Shown here in pieces: positions 9,335 through 18,211 of a DNA stretch of 64,000 nt (positions are counted from its first letter, which is position 1; every line of letters begins with the position of its first letter). The stretch lies in NCBI GenBank assembly GCA_965202875.1, contig OZ241870.1, forward strand, positions 2,728,001 through 2,792,000. The letters run 5' to 3'. A model generated the notes under the pieces. That model was not told the DNA's origin, searched no databases, and worked only from the letters and a program-made list of their open reading frames with translations. This stretch comes from HK1 sp965202875. GTDB lineage: Bacteria; Pseudomonadota; Gammaproteobacteria; HK1. The position numbers were made by a program, and so were the translations under genes.

Positions 9335-9779
9335 CGCCCCCCCTCGCCGTTCAGAGCCACCCAGGCTCGCGGCGGGTTCGGCGCAGCGGCGATGTCGGGC
9401 GGCCGGGCTCGAGCGCCGGGCGGAATCGACGCGCAGGCAAGGCGCTCCCGGGCGGATACTGACGGAGGCCAAGCAAGCGGATGCCGCGCGTTGCGTCGGC
9501 GCGATCGAACTTGCGCGGCATGCGGCGGCGGCTTCGATACGCGCCGGTCCCCCCCATGCACCCGAGCGGAACCGCGCGTTGCGTCGAACTCCCGTGGTTG
9601 AAATCGCGAGGTCCACGGACACGCTCATCCGGGCGGCGGGTTCGAGTGCCGGCCATCACCAGGGGCGGCCGGGTTCGAGCGGCGAGACCGGCCAGGGCGG
9701 GCGGGTTGTGAAGCTCGTGGCGGATGCTGCCGGGATGTCGAGCGCCGGCCAGCATCGAGCGGCATCGACGGAGGCCGGC
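9335..9779. other. Decayed GC-rich intergenic DNA
   Basis: No gene is recognisable. The stretch holds several imperfect repeats of a GGCCGGGTTCGAGCG-type motif near 9395-9415, 9635-9655 and 9665-9690. The right part is beyond the point where the neighbouring transposase sequence loses family similarity. Confidence 0.4.
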
Positions 9780-10845
9780 GTAGCCGGCCAACAGGCAAAG
9801 GAACAGGGGCGCGCGTACCCGGCGTTCCTCGCGGTGGCGGATGGGACGCACCCGGATGTCGCGCCCCTTGAGAGTGCGGAACCAGCGCTCCACATCGGCC
9901 AGCCCCTTGCAGGTGCGCACCGTGTCTTCGGGCGGGAGCCGCTGCGCGGGCTCGCTGGTGCGAAGCACGTACAGGCCATCGAGCCGCGCTTCGGCTTCGA
10001 TTCGCTCGTGGTCTCGCGCGTAGACCAAGCGCCCCTCGCGCACTGCCCACCGGAAGTGCTTGGCCATCCCCCGATGGGGCTCGGGGGCAGGCTTGTGCCG
10101 GGCGATGACCCGGCCCACCTTGTGCCCGATGTGTGCCGCATCGAGCGGCGTGCGGGTGCGCCGGGCGGCCTCGCGCGCGATGCGTTCGAGTCCTGCCTCG
10201 GTGGCCGCGAGCAGCGCCTCGCGCTTGCACGCGCGTTCCTCGGCCGGCAGCGGGTTGTAGCACCCCACCAGACGCTCGCCGGGATAGTGCGGGCTGACGA
10301 ACTCCGCCAAGTGCTGCTCGTCGAACAGCGATAGCTGCAATGCCTCGCTCTCGACCAGCGAGCGCACCTGCGGCGCGCGCAACGCGCTCACCCAGCCCAA
10401 CCCGGGATGGCGCTTGAGGTGTTCGATGCGCCCCTGCGTGAGCAGGCCCCGATCCCCGACCAGCACCACCCGTTCGAGCCCGAAGGGCTCGCGCACCTTG
10501 AGCATCTGGTCGGCCACGGTGTGGGGGTCAGACGTTCCACGACCATCGCCACGACCCGGTCGCGCTCGGGGGAGCGCTTCGGGGCGATGAGCCGGTCGAG
10601 TCCCAAGCGCCGGACCAGGGTCAAGAGCAGCTCGACGTGGCCGTGGGGCGCCGAGCGTTCGATGGTGAAGGCGGCTTCGGGGGACACCAGGCGCTGGCCC
10701 TTGAGCACCCGGCGCAGGGAATCGACCTTCTCCGCGGGCCAGTCGGTGAGGTTGGCCAAGGTCTTCTTGCGCACCCTTGCGCCAGCCTTCTCGCAGCAGG
10801 ATCGCGAGGCGGGAGTTGCGGTTGGGGACGGTTTCGATATACATG
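9780..10845 (-). pseudogene. IS1634-family transposase, internally deleted and frameshifted
   Basis: The minus-strand ATG at 10845 starts MYIETVPNRNSRLAILLREG, typical of IS1634-type DDE transposases. The frame shifts near 10770 into a reading that contains LANLTDWPAEKVDSLRRVLK and ends with VAMVVERL. At about 10535 it then joins GTSDPHTVADQMLKVREPFG. A normal protein has well over 100 residues between these two points, including the first catalytic Asp region. The junction lies in GGAACGTCTGAC, where both reading frames are compatible with a short shared sequence. The similarity ends at about LFLCLLAGY, so the C-terminus is also lost. The transposase is inactive. Confidence 0.75.
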
Positions 10846-11250
10846 GGAACGAAATCCAACCCCTCCAGAGACCTTTCTTGTTTCCAAATCAACCGGTTAT
10901 CCTCAATTCAACACCCAAAATCCAGGGGAACTTCGGGTTAAAGTGCCGACCGCTTCGCGCCCTTCGGGGAGACGTCATCGCGGATTGCCCGCCATTCCAT
11001 GCGCGCGGTACGGTTCGCTATCGCCGTTCAATCTGCGACCTGCGCTCAGAATTGCGCTATACGCGCCATTCATCCCTACGCGCGGCTCGCCGCGGCTCGC
11101 ACGTGCTACGGGACACTTCGGGATGAAGGGTTGATTGACCGTGCCGCAAGACGGCACGGAAATCGACGTTGCCGGCACCGTGCAAGACGACACCGGCAAC
11201 GTCGCCGAGGTTGCGCCCGGCGCAATGCGGCCGGGTTGGCTACGCGCTTA
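10846..11250. other. Intergenic stretch between two insertion-sequence relics
   Basis: No gene is recognisable. It contains a perfect 8-bp stem hairpin at 11139-11159 (CCGTGCCG / CGGCACGG, 5-base loop) without a following T-tract. The left part is presumably the outer end of the IS1634 relic; no terminal repeats could be defined. Confidence 0.4.
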
Positions 11251-11332
11251 GCCCGGATTTCTCACCAAGGGGGTCGAATGAGGCCGTGTCCTGTGCGATC
11301 AATCACTTGTCTAACAACAGGAGCACGGCCTC

Positions 11333-11787
11333 ATGACCACACAGTGTAACGCAACGAAGCTGATGTTTCACGAATTGGATTCCCGAGAGATAGTGGGCCG
11401 ACTCGACGGGGGCGAGATCACATCGGACGCGGGCGGGCTGTTGTTGCGCGAAGTGGAGAAGCGCACCCGGATATTGGGCCGGATGAGCGAGTGTTTCGAT
11501 GATCATCGTGATCCTGAGCGGATCGAACATTCGGTGGAGTCGCTGGTGAAGCAGCGGGTGATGGGGTTGTGTCTGGGGTATGAGGATCTGAACGATCATG
11601 ACGAGCTGCGCCGAGACCGGATGATGGCGTTGCTGTGTGAAAGCGAAGATATCAAGGGTGAGCGTCGGCACAAGGAGCCGGATCGTGGGAAGGCATTGGC
11701 GGGCAAGAGCACGTTGAATCGTCCGGAGTTGACGCCGTGGAAGGAGAGTGACAGGCGATACAAGAAGATGGAGGCGGATACGGTGGG
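11333..11787 (+). pseudogene. IS1380-family transposase, N-terminal fragment
   Basis: About 150 residues from ATG 11333 match the start of IS1380-type transposases: LDGGEITSDAGGLLLREVEK, then HRDPERIEHSVESLVKQR and GYEDLNDHDELRRD. The catalytic domain (another 300 residues) is missing. The sequence is cut at 11788 by the end of an IS3-type element. A CCCGGATTTCTCACCAAGG stretch near 11253 is a plausible left terminal repeat of the IS1380 element. The frame after the cut is noise (GEPPRESRDSTR). Confidence 0.8.
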
Positions 11788-11944
11788 TGAACCGCCCCGG
11801 GAATCCCGGGACTCCACCCGTTGAGTCTACGGGAGGAAAAGGCAGATGACTTCACCGATAAGATACTCTGCGGAAGTCCGGGATCGGACAGTGCGCCTGG
11901 TGTTGGAGCATCAGGATTGGGCCAGACTTCTGGCAGAGGTATAG
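11788..11944 (+). mobile_element. Left end of an IS3-family element with orfA start
   Basis: TGAACCGCCCCGGGAATCC at 11788 is a typical IS3-family terminal inverted repeat, here placed directly in the IS1380 transposase gene. A GGAGG precedes ATG 11846, and the reading MTSPIRYSAEVRDRTVRLVL matches the first helix of IS3 OrfA. The reading is lost after about 25 residues and stops at 11942-11944. The rest of OrfA, all of OrfB and the right end are absent. It is a nested and then truncated insertion. Confidence 0.7.
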
Positions 11945-12164
11945 CCGCAAGTGGATAATCCCGTATCCGTGAGATCTTCGACAAAACGACGGAAGTTTTG
12001 CGGACGTCACGACCTGCCACGTCAAATCGAAGTGAAGTCGGCGGCTGGCCGGTGGCCCACGGGGCCGACACGGCACGATCCCTTGGATCGGGTGCCTGCA
12101 CCTGTCCGGCCGCTGGCGATGGTTCCAGCGCACACGCGCGAGCTCCGAAGGGAGATCGGATCGT

Positions 12165-12365
12165 GAAAACCGTGGTCTGCAAGGCATGGGGTCCGCCCGA
12201 GGCGCTCGTCGTCTTCGATCCCGTCGGGGGTCGGGGCGAGGTCTTCACCCAGTCAGTCGATGCGCTGCATCGCCTGGGAGGGCCGGTTGCTCGTCATCGG
12301 CTTCGCCGCGGGCGACATCCCCGCGGTCCCGGCCTGCCTGGTTCTGGTGGTGAATGTGAGCGCGC
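12165..12365 (+). pseudogene. Relic of a zinc-free quinone oxidoreductase (MDR family)
   Basis: From GTG 12165 the frame reads KTVVCKAWGPPEALV, the N-terminus of NADPH:quinone oxidoreductase-like MDR proteins. It passes directly into VVFDPVGGRGEVFTQSVDAL, which belongs more than 200 residues later in the cofactor-binding domain. After a further shift another frame reads RLLVIGFAAGDIPAVP. The middle of the gene is deleted and the 3' end is frameshifted. Both visible parts are in the right order for one original gene. Confidence 0.7.
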
Positions 12366-12396
12366 CACCACCGCGTTCCTGCGCCGCGCGACAAAG

Positions 12397-13311
12397 TCAC
12401 CCGGCCTGAGCGCCAGACGCGGCGCCTGACCCTTCCTCGCCGGCCTGGGCCGCGAAGATCGAGGTGTAGCCGCCCGACCAGTCCGGCGGAATGAGGCACG
12501 GTCGCGGGTCGTGGTGCGCCCAGCGGGCGGGCTTGCCCCGGATCACCTGCCCCATTTGCGGGGTGGGCTCGGGATGCGGGGTGTAGGGAAACGCATCCGC
12601 CGATGCGTATGCGTTCAGCAGCAACGGACGTCCGTCGGCCCTGGTGCTCGGCGGCGAGCCGTGCACGATGCGGCAGTTGTGCACGGTGACGGATCCGGCC
12701 GGCGCCTCGATGTACACGGCGTTCCCGACATCGAGCCGTTCGACGTCGCGCGGGTTCAGACACCCGATCCACTGCCCTTCGTCGTTGTATTGATCGAAGA
12801 GCGCGCCGGTGTGGCTCCCGGGGAGGAAGCCAACCGCACCGTCGGCGAAGGCGGTGTCCTGGAGCATCAGGCCGATGGTCAGCGGGCTGTAGTTGGTATG
12901 GGGATAGAACTGGATGTCCTGGTGCCAGTCCACCTGGTCGTGGCCGTCGTTCCACTTGAAGTTGAGCTTCGAGTGGTGGAACACCACGTCCGGTCCGACC
13001 AGATCCGCCGCCACGTCGGCCAGCACCCCGGTCGCGACCTCCCAGAACAGCTCGTGCTGCTCGTGGGGGCGGCGGAGCCGGCGGATACGAGGGACTTGCG
13101 CCGAATGCCCCGGTGCGAGGTCGAAGACGTTGCCGGAGCGGGTCTCGCTCCGGCTCTTCTCGACGAATTCATCGACGGCCACGCGGATCCGCGTGACCTC
13201 GGTCGCCTCGAACAGCGAATCGACCGCGACGTAGCCGTTGGTGAAGTAGGACTCGCGCTGCTCTTGCGTAAGGACCCGCGCGGGATGGGACAGCACTGCT
13301 TCCGGTGTCAT
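12397..13311 (-). CDS. Phytanoyl-CoA dioxygenase (PhyH) family protein
   Basis: 304 residues. The iron ligands are H130 and D132 (VDWHQD) and a distal His in RIVHGSPP near residue 215. The N-terminus TQEQRESYFTNGYVAVDSLF is typical for PhyH proteins. ATG 13311 is preferred over upstream in-frame starts because GGAGG lies 9-13 bases before it. Members hydroxylate lipid, amino-acid or secondary-metabolite substrates using Fe(II) and 2-oxoglutarate; the substrate here is unknown. The last 20 residues are Gly/Ala-rich. The gene is divergent from the flavoprotein gene at 13622. Confidence 0.88.
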   Translation of the reverse strand: MTPEAVLSHPARVLTQEQRESYFTNGYVAVDSLFEATEVTRIRVAVDEFVEKSRSETRSGNVFDLAPGHSAQVPRIRRLRRPHEQHELFWEVATGVLADVAADLVGPDVVFHHSKLNFKWNDGHDQVDWHQDIQFYPHTNYSPLTIGLMLQDTAFADGAVGFLPGSHTGALFDQYNDEGQWIGCLNPRDVERLDVGNAVYIEAPAGSVTVHNCRIVHGSPPSTRADGRPLLLNAYASADAFPYTPHPEPTPQMGQVIRGKPARWAHHDPRPCLIPPDWSGGYTSIFAAQAGEEGSGAASGAQAG

Positions 13312-13455
13312 CGCTCCGACCTCCCGATTGGACACGGTTTCCGAGACGTTCGGTAGTATAGGCGCTGGTGGCCGCATGCCGTGAGCGGCGGCGCTTGGGG
13401 GTGCGTTCCGCGTATCCCCGTCCGCGACGGTGGGATCGCTGTTCCGCGAAGTCCA

Positions 13456-13497
13456 CGGGAGCGGCGCGTCCTGACGGACGCGGTCGTCCCGCCCGCA
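13456..13497. repeat. Dispersed 42-bp intergenic repeat, copy 1
   Basis: This sequence recurs at 52150-52191 with one mismatch. Both copies are intergenic, and each contains the small hairpin GCGTCC-TGAC-GGACGC. It lies between the PhyH gene and the flavoprotein gene and may be a mobile palindromic unit. Confidence 0.6.
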
Positions 13498-13621
13498 TTG
13501 ACGTCATGCCGGAACGTCCGCGGTCACCATCGATCCGGCACGCACCGTCGGACCGCCGCCGTAAAGCCCGTCATCCCCCGTAACCCATGGATCCCCCGTG
13601 AGAGCCCAAACGGAACATCGC

Positions 13622-15448
13622 ATGCACTTCTCCACCGACGTCCTCGTCATCGGCGCCGGCGGCGCCGGGATGTACGCCGCGATCGCCGCGGCACGCGCCG
13701 GCGCCCGCGTCATCCTCGCCGACAAGAACATGGTCGGGCGCGGCGGTGCGACGATCATGGCGCAGATGACCGTCGCCGCCGCCCTCGCCGAGCAGGAGCC
13801 GGACACATGGGAAGACCACCTTGCCGACACCCTCGCGGCAGGTCGCGGACTCTGCGACGAGGCCCTCGCCGAGGTACTGTGCCGGGCCGCGCCCGAGCGG
13901 ATGCGCGAGATGGACGGCTGGGGAGTCGGCTGGGCCCGCGCGGGCGGTTCCGCCGGCCAACCCGGCCACATCCGTCAGGTCATGGCTCCGGGCCATGGCC
14001 GCCGGCGCTGCTGCTACGTCGATTTCCTGAACACCGGGCCCGCGGTGGCCGGGACGCTCCGCAAGCGGGTGGGCCGGACCACCGGCATTCGTGCGCTGGG
14101 CAACGTTGCGGTCACCGATCTTGTGGTGAAGGAGGGCTCGGTGCGCGGCGCGCTCGCACTCTCCCTCGCCGACGGCGCGGAGCTCGAGATCGCCGCCGGG
14201 GCGACGGTGATCGCGACCGGCGGGCTGACCAGGCTCTATGCTCGGTCGAGCGCCTCGAACAACATGGCGGGTGAAGGCCATGCACTCGCGCTCCGGGCGG
14301 GCGCGGCCCTCGTCGACATGGAGTTCGTGCAGTTCTTCCCGATCGGCCATCTGGCCCCGCGCCTTGTCGGCATGGACCCCGTCATGTGGGACCCCTTCCG
14401 CTACAAGCTCGGCGGACGACTGCTCAATGGCGGGATGGAGGAGTTCATCGACCGCTATGGCGGAGAGGACGACGGCAAGTACACCGCCACCCGGGACCTC
14501 GCCACCTGCGCGATCTGCCGCGAGGTCGAGGCAGGGCGCGGCTCGCCGTCGGGAGGAGCGTGGCTCTCGTTCACCCACTTGCCCGAGGCGGAGCTGCGCG
14601 CCGCCTTCGGGCCGGTGATCGACCGGCTGCTGAAGAACGGCATCGATCTCACCCGCGGGCCCGTCGAGGTCGCGCCGATCGCGCACTACCACATGGGCGG
14701 GGTGAAGGTGGATGTCCACATGAGGAGCACCGTCGCCGGCCTCTACGCGGCGGGCGAGGCGGTGGGCGGCGCGGCCGGTGCGAACAGGCTCTCGGGCAAC
14801 GCGATCAGCGAAGCGCTCGTGTACGGCGCGATCGCCGGCCGCGAGGCGGCGCGATACGCCGGACGCCACGCCGGTGGATGGGACACGCGCGCTGCGCACG
14901 CCGTCCGGGACGCCGCGGCGCCGGAGACGCGCACGGCATCGACGCCGCGCACGGCCACGGTGCCGGGGACACGCACTGCATCGGCACCAGGCGCGGCATC
15001 GGAGCCGGGGTCGCGTACCGCGTCAGCGCCATGTACCACCGCGGACGGAGGCGACGGGGCGGACGTCACGAGTTCTGCGGCGCTCATGGGTGAGTTGCGC
15101 CGGCTCATGTGGGCGCGGGTCGGACCGTTTCGCGATCGCGTGAGGCTGTCGGCCGCCCTCGACCGCGTTCACGCGATCCGGAGCGATGTGCTTCCGCGGA
15201 TCCCCGTTCCGCGCGAGACCGCCTTCGCCATCGAGCTGACGGATTGGCACGAGCTGCGCTCGGCGCTCCTCGTCGCCGAGGCGGTGGCGGTCGCGGCGCT
15301 CGCCCGCGAGGAGAGCCGCGGCGCGCACCAGCGGGATGACTTTCCGGAAACTTCTGAGCGGTTCCGGTCCAATCAGCAGATCCTCATGCGGGGAGGCGTG
15401 CTCACCTCCCGGTTCGTCCCTGTCGCGAGGGAGGGCGCTACGGCATGA
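13622..15448 (+). CDS. Fumarate reductase/succinate dehydrogenase-type flavoprotein
   Basis: 608 residues. The FAD-binding motif is GAGGAGMYAAIAAARAGARV near the N-terminus, and the second signature is GRGGATIMAQMT. The catalytic region is around HYHMGGVKVD and the C-terminal FAD contact is YAAGEAVGGAAGANRLSGNA. Residues about 430-475 are a repetitive Pro/Thr/Ala stretch (units like PGTRTASAP) between the FAD and C-terminal helical domains, which is not normal for the family. Start ATG 13622 gives the usual N-terminus. The next gene overlaps by four bases (ATGA) and encodes a 2Fe-2S protein, so the two likely form a soluble flavin/iron-sulfur dehydrogenase. No membrane anchor or full SdhB is present, so this is not the standard complex II. 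Confidence 0.82.
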   Translation: MHFSTDVLVIGAGGAGMYAAIAAARAGARVILADKNMVGRGGATIMAQMTVAAALAEQEPDTWEDHLADTLAAGRGLCDEALAEVLCRAAPERMREMDGWGVGWARAGGSAGQPGHIRQVMAPGHGRRRCCYVDFLNTGPAVAGTLRKRVGRTTGIRALGNVAVTDLVVKEGSVRGALALSLADGAELEIAAGATVIATGGLTRLYARSSASNNMAGEGHALALRAGAALVDMEFVQFFPIGHLAPRLVGMDPVMWDPFRYKLGGRLLNGGMEEFIDRYGGEDDGKYTATRDLATCAICREVEAGRGSPSGGAWLSFTHLPEAELRAAFGPVIDRLLKNGIDLTRGPVEVAPIAHYHMGGVKVDVHMRSTVAGLYAAGEAVGGAAGANRLSGNAISEALVYGAIAGREAARYAGRHAGGWDTRAAHAVRDAAAPETRTASTPRTATVPGTRTASAPGAASEPGSRTASAPCTTADGGDGADVTSSAALMGELRRLMWARVGPFRDRVRLSAALDRVHAIRSDVLPRIPVPRETAFAIELTDWHELRSALLVAEAVAVAALAREESRGAHQRDDFPETSERFRSNQQILMRGGVLTSRFVPVAREGATA

Positions 15449-15810
15449 ACGCGGTCGCGGTGCTCAGGATTGCCCGCGGCAGGCCCGGGGAGACCGGGGG
15501 CATCGGAAACCGGGACCGGTTCGAGACCTTCGAGGTCCCCCATGCCCCGGGGCAATCGATCCTCGACGGATTGATGTGGATCCGCGAGCACGTCGATTCG
15601 AGCCTCGCGTTCCGCTTCGCGTGCATCAATGCGAACGTGTGCAAGGAATGCGTGATGCGGATCGACGGAAAGAACGGGTACGCGTGCACCGAAAGGCTGA
15701 AACCGGGCGAGACGGTGCTGGAACCCCTCGCGAGCAAGCGCCTCATCCGCGACCTCGCCTGCGACACCGTGCCCCCGAAGGAGAGGCTGGAGACGGCCGG
15801 CAACCGGTGA
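15445..15810 (+). CDS. 2Fe-2S ferredoxin-fold protein, SdhB N-terminal domain only
   Basis: 121 residues that match only the plant-ferredoxin-like first half of succinate dehydrogenase/fumarate reductase iron-sulfur subunits. Cysteine ligands are visible in RFACINANVCKECVMRIDG and GYACTERL. The second domain with the 4Fe-4S and 3Fe-4S clusters is absent and no downstream frame supplies it. It overlaps the flavoprotein gene by four bases and is therefore translationally coupled to it. Its likely role is electron transfer to or from the flavoprotein. Confidence 0.78.
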   Translation: MNAVAVLRIARGRPGETGGIGNRDRFETFEVPHAPGQSILDGLMWIREHVDSSLAFRFACINANVCKECVMRIDGKNGYACTERLKPGETVLEPLASKRLIRDLACDTVPPKERLETAGNR

Positions 15811-15841
15811 ATCCGCCGGTGCGCCGGGAAATTCCGCTGCC

Positions 15842-16051
15842 GTGTCCTCCGGCGCCGCGTTCGGCATCACCAACTTCGAGACGGTGGAACGGTACATGCT
15901 CGATCTCGATGTCGAGACGAGCCTCAAGCGTGCGGCGGGCGATGAACGCCTCGCGGCTCGCGCGCGCTCATCACGGCACCGCCTCCCGGACCTGCTCGAA
16001 GCGTTCGAGGGGTGCGGCCCGCCCGAGCAGATCGTCGAGCCGCCCCGGTGA
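15842..16051 (+). CDS. Small hypothetical protein, possible third gene of flavoprotein operon
   Basis: A 69-residue frame with GTG start 31 bases after the ferredoxin-like gene. The sequence (AFGITNFETVERYMLDLDVE, then ERLAARARSSRHRLPDLLEA) has good amphipathic helix character and is not low-complexity. I do not recognise a family. Its placement suggests a small accessory subunit, but it could be a chance frame. Confidence 0.4.
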   Translation: MSSGAAFGITNFETVERYMLDLDVETSLKRAAGDERLAARARSSRHRLPDLLEAFEGCGPPEQIVEPPR

Positions 16052-16086
16052 GCTCGCGCTTTCCCCGGAAGACCCGGGACCTCCGC

Positions 16087-17361
16087 TCAGGCCGCCGCTT
16101 CGATCGCCGGCGGCACGAGGGGGGAGTCGGCGTCGAACCGCACCCCGCCGCGCAGGCAGAAGGCCGGGCGGATCAAGGTGTCGGTGACGACTTCCGTCCC
16201 GCTGTTGTCGGAGAGGAGGAAGCGGCCCTTCAACACTTCGAGCACCGAGACGTCCGCCTCGCGGCCGACGCCCAGGCTGCCCAGAGTGTCCTCCATGCGC
16301 AGGAGCCTGGCGGCGTTGGCGGTGACCGTGGCGACGATCTCGTCGAGATCGAGCCCCAGCGCGAGCAGCTCGGTCATCGCCACGGTGAGGTTGAAGGGTG
16401 CGACCCCGGCGAAGGGGTTCGAGGAGCGCTCTTCGTCGCTCATGCCGGACTGGGGGACGTGGACGTTGTAGCCGTGCATGTCCGCACCGAGGGTGAACGG
16501 GCGGATCCCCGCGTCGAGGGTGCGCCGCGCCATGTCGAGGCTGAAGTGCGAGCCGTGCCCGACGTCCACCACCACGCCGCGATCGATCGCCTCCCGGATC
16601 ACCGGGTGCACCTCGCCGGTCTCCCCGCTGACGAAGCCGCCGGGATGGCGCGTGAACGGATGCGCGAGCACGTCGCCCTCGCCGAGGAGGGGGACGAGCT
16701 CCCGGACGTAGGCGTCGGCATCCACGGCCACGCCGTCGGCTGCGGGCCAGAGCTGGCCGAGGTGGATGTAGAGCGGGACGTCCGCCTCGCGCGCGATCCG
16801 CTGGCCGAGCTTGACGACCTCCAGTCCCCAGCGCGACGCACCGCCGATCTCCGCGTGCGACTTCACCCCCTTCACGATGTCGCGGTTCTCCCCTACGGCC
16901 CGGACCGTGTGTTCGACGTTGACGCCGCCCGGGCCGTAGAGCTCGGGATAGAAGTGCCCTTCGAGCCCCCCGACGAGGTAGCTGGAGATGAACGCCAGCA
17001 CCCGGCTCGACGCCGGCTCGGCGACGAAGTGCCGGAAGCCGCGGATGGTCATGCAGCTCGGCCCGCCCTGATCGATCAGCGTGGTGGTCGCCGAGCGTAC
17101 CCCGACCATGTCCGGGTTCAGCCCGAACTTCCCGGTGACGTGCTCGTAGACGTGGGCGTGGGTGTCGATCATCCCGGCGATCACCAGCTTGCCCGCGACA
17201 TCGATCAATTCCGTTCCGCCGCCGGGTGCGAGATCGAGCGCGATCGCACCGATGCGGCCCGCCCGGACCCCGACGTCGAATCTGCCGTTGCGGCCCGTCG
17301 CCGGGTCGATGACGGTGCCTCCCTTCAGGATCGTGTCGTACACGGTTTGCCCGTTCGCCAT
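16087..17361 (-). CDS. Amidohydrolase/deacetylase-family metallohydrolase
   Basis: 424 residues. The first metal site is GMIDTHAHVYEHVTG, and later metal contacts are probable in YIHLGQLW, DVLAHPFTRHPGGF and DVGHGSHFSLD with TLGADMHGY. The N-terminal ILKGGTVIDPATGRNGRFDV and C-terminal GREADVSVLEVL are the usual beta-sandwich parts of this family. ATG 17361 is preceded by GGAGGACGAG. The enzyme probably hydrolyses an N-acyl or cyclic amide bond; the substrate is unknown. It faces the flavoprotein operon convergently. Confidence 0.82.
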   Translation of the reverse strand: MANGQTVYDTILKGGTVIDPATGRNGRFDVGVRAGRIGAIALDLAPGGGTELIDVAGKLVIAGMIDTHAHVYEHVTGKFGLNPDMVGVRSATTTLIDQGGPSCMTIRGFRHFVAEPASSRVLAFISSYLVGGLEGHFYPELYGPGGVNVEHTVRAVGENRDIVKGVKSHAEIGGASRWGLEVVKLGQRIAREADVPLYIHLGQLWPAADGVAVDADAYVRELVPLLGEGDVLAHPFTRHPGGFVSGETGEVHPVIREAIDRGVVVDVGHGSHFSLDMARRTLDAGIRPFTLGADMHGYNVHVPQSGMSDEERSSNPFAGVAPFNLTVAMTELLALGLDLDEIVATVTANAARLLRMEDTLGSLGVGREADVSVLEVLKGRFLLSDNSGTEVVTDTLIRPAFCLRGGVRFDADSPLVPPAIEAAA

Positions 17362-17526
17362 GTCTCGTCCTCCAAGGGCCATTACCTTCGATGCTTCGTA
17401 CCGGTGAGCCGCCTGCGGCCGTGCGACGTCCAGGCAGCCTTGACTCGATGATACCCTTCGCCCGCTTCCCCACGGCGTCTCGGAGAAGGACGTCATCCCG
17501 CCGTCTCGCCCGGAAGCAGGTTGTTC

Positions 17527-17814
17527 CCAACTCAAGTTTCGGGACTTGCTGACCGAAATGGATTCCCGCTACCCGCACCCGCTTTCGCGGGCACCAGCTT
17601 TGCGGGAATGACGAGCCAAGACGACCGTTGGTGCGGACGGTTTGTCCTCACTGGCAGTATCGGACGCCTCGCAGACAGCCCCGGCCCCGATTGTTGCAGA
17701 AACCGGAAGATCCGTGATTACCCCGATCAAGCCGGGAGCAGGGTCCGTCATTCCCGCGAAAGCGGGAATCCATCGCCTGATTCAGGCATTTCGAGTCCCG
17801 AAACTTGAGTTCCC
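17527..17814. repeat. MITE-like element with about 20-bp inverted ends
   Basis: AACTCAAGTTTCGGGACT near 17529-17546 is repeated inverted as AGTCCCGAAACTTGAGTT near 17795-17812. Just inside, a GATTCCCGC...GCGGGAATGAC segment (17561-17612) faces GTCATTCCCGCGAAAGCGGG (17747 on). The interior has no complete gene. The inner palindrome resembles the REP-like units at 41488 and 41561. Non-coding, symmetric and about 290 bp, it looks like a miniature inverted-repeat element. No target-site duplication was confirmed. Confidence 0.5.
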
Positions 17815-18176
17815 AGGCATCGCGTGCAGGTTGAAGCCGATCTGCGCCGCCGCGGCGCGTCGTCTCCCGTGGACGCGCTTCGCCCCGTCACCGTCGCCGG
17901 GAGCCGGTACCTGGCCCCGCAACCCTTCGCCCTCCTTGACGAGGCGGCCCTCGTCCACGAGGCGCTTCAGGCGGTGTTGCAGGATCCGAATCGGTAAATC
18001 GATCCCGGCGTCGCGGGCAATCTCTGCCCCATCGTGACACCGCCGGGATGGCCGCGGAGGGCAACCTCGATCAACTTCAACTCCTCATCGGGGATGCGTT
18101 TCTCCGTGACCGTCGTTGCGCGTATCGTGCGGGTGCGTCCTCTTCGCGCAACTTTGAATACAGTTGCCCGCAGCAT
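17782..18176 (-). pseudogene. Winged-helix DNA-binding protein, frameshifted
   Basis: From minus-strand ATG 18176 the frame reads VTEKRIPDEELKLIEVALRG and HPGGV, then breaks. One frame over, it continues as DGAEIARDAGIDLPIRILQH followed by RLKRLVDEGRLVKEGEGLRG, a clear winged-helix recognition region. The shifted frame stops at 17782-17784, inside the right arm of the MITE-like element. The normal C-terminus is therefore replaced by element sequence. The protein was probably a small regulator. Confidence 0.55.
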
Positions 18177-18211
18177 CGGAGCCTCCGGAGCCCAGGCTCC
18201 ATGCCACCGCG

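Noticed and set aside
9630..9700. GGTTCGAG motifs resembling the T-arm of tRNA genes
   Set aside because: No acceptor, D or anticodon stem can be folded around them; they are part of a local GC-rich repeat.
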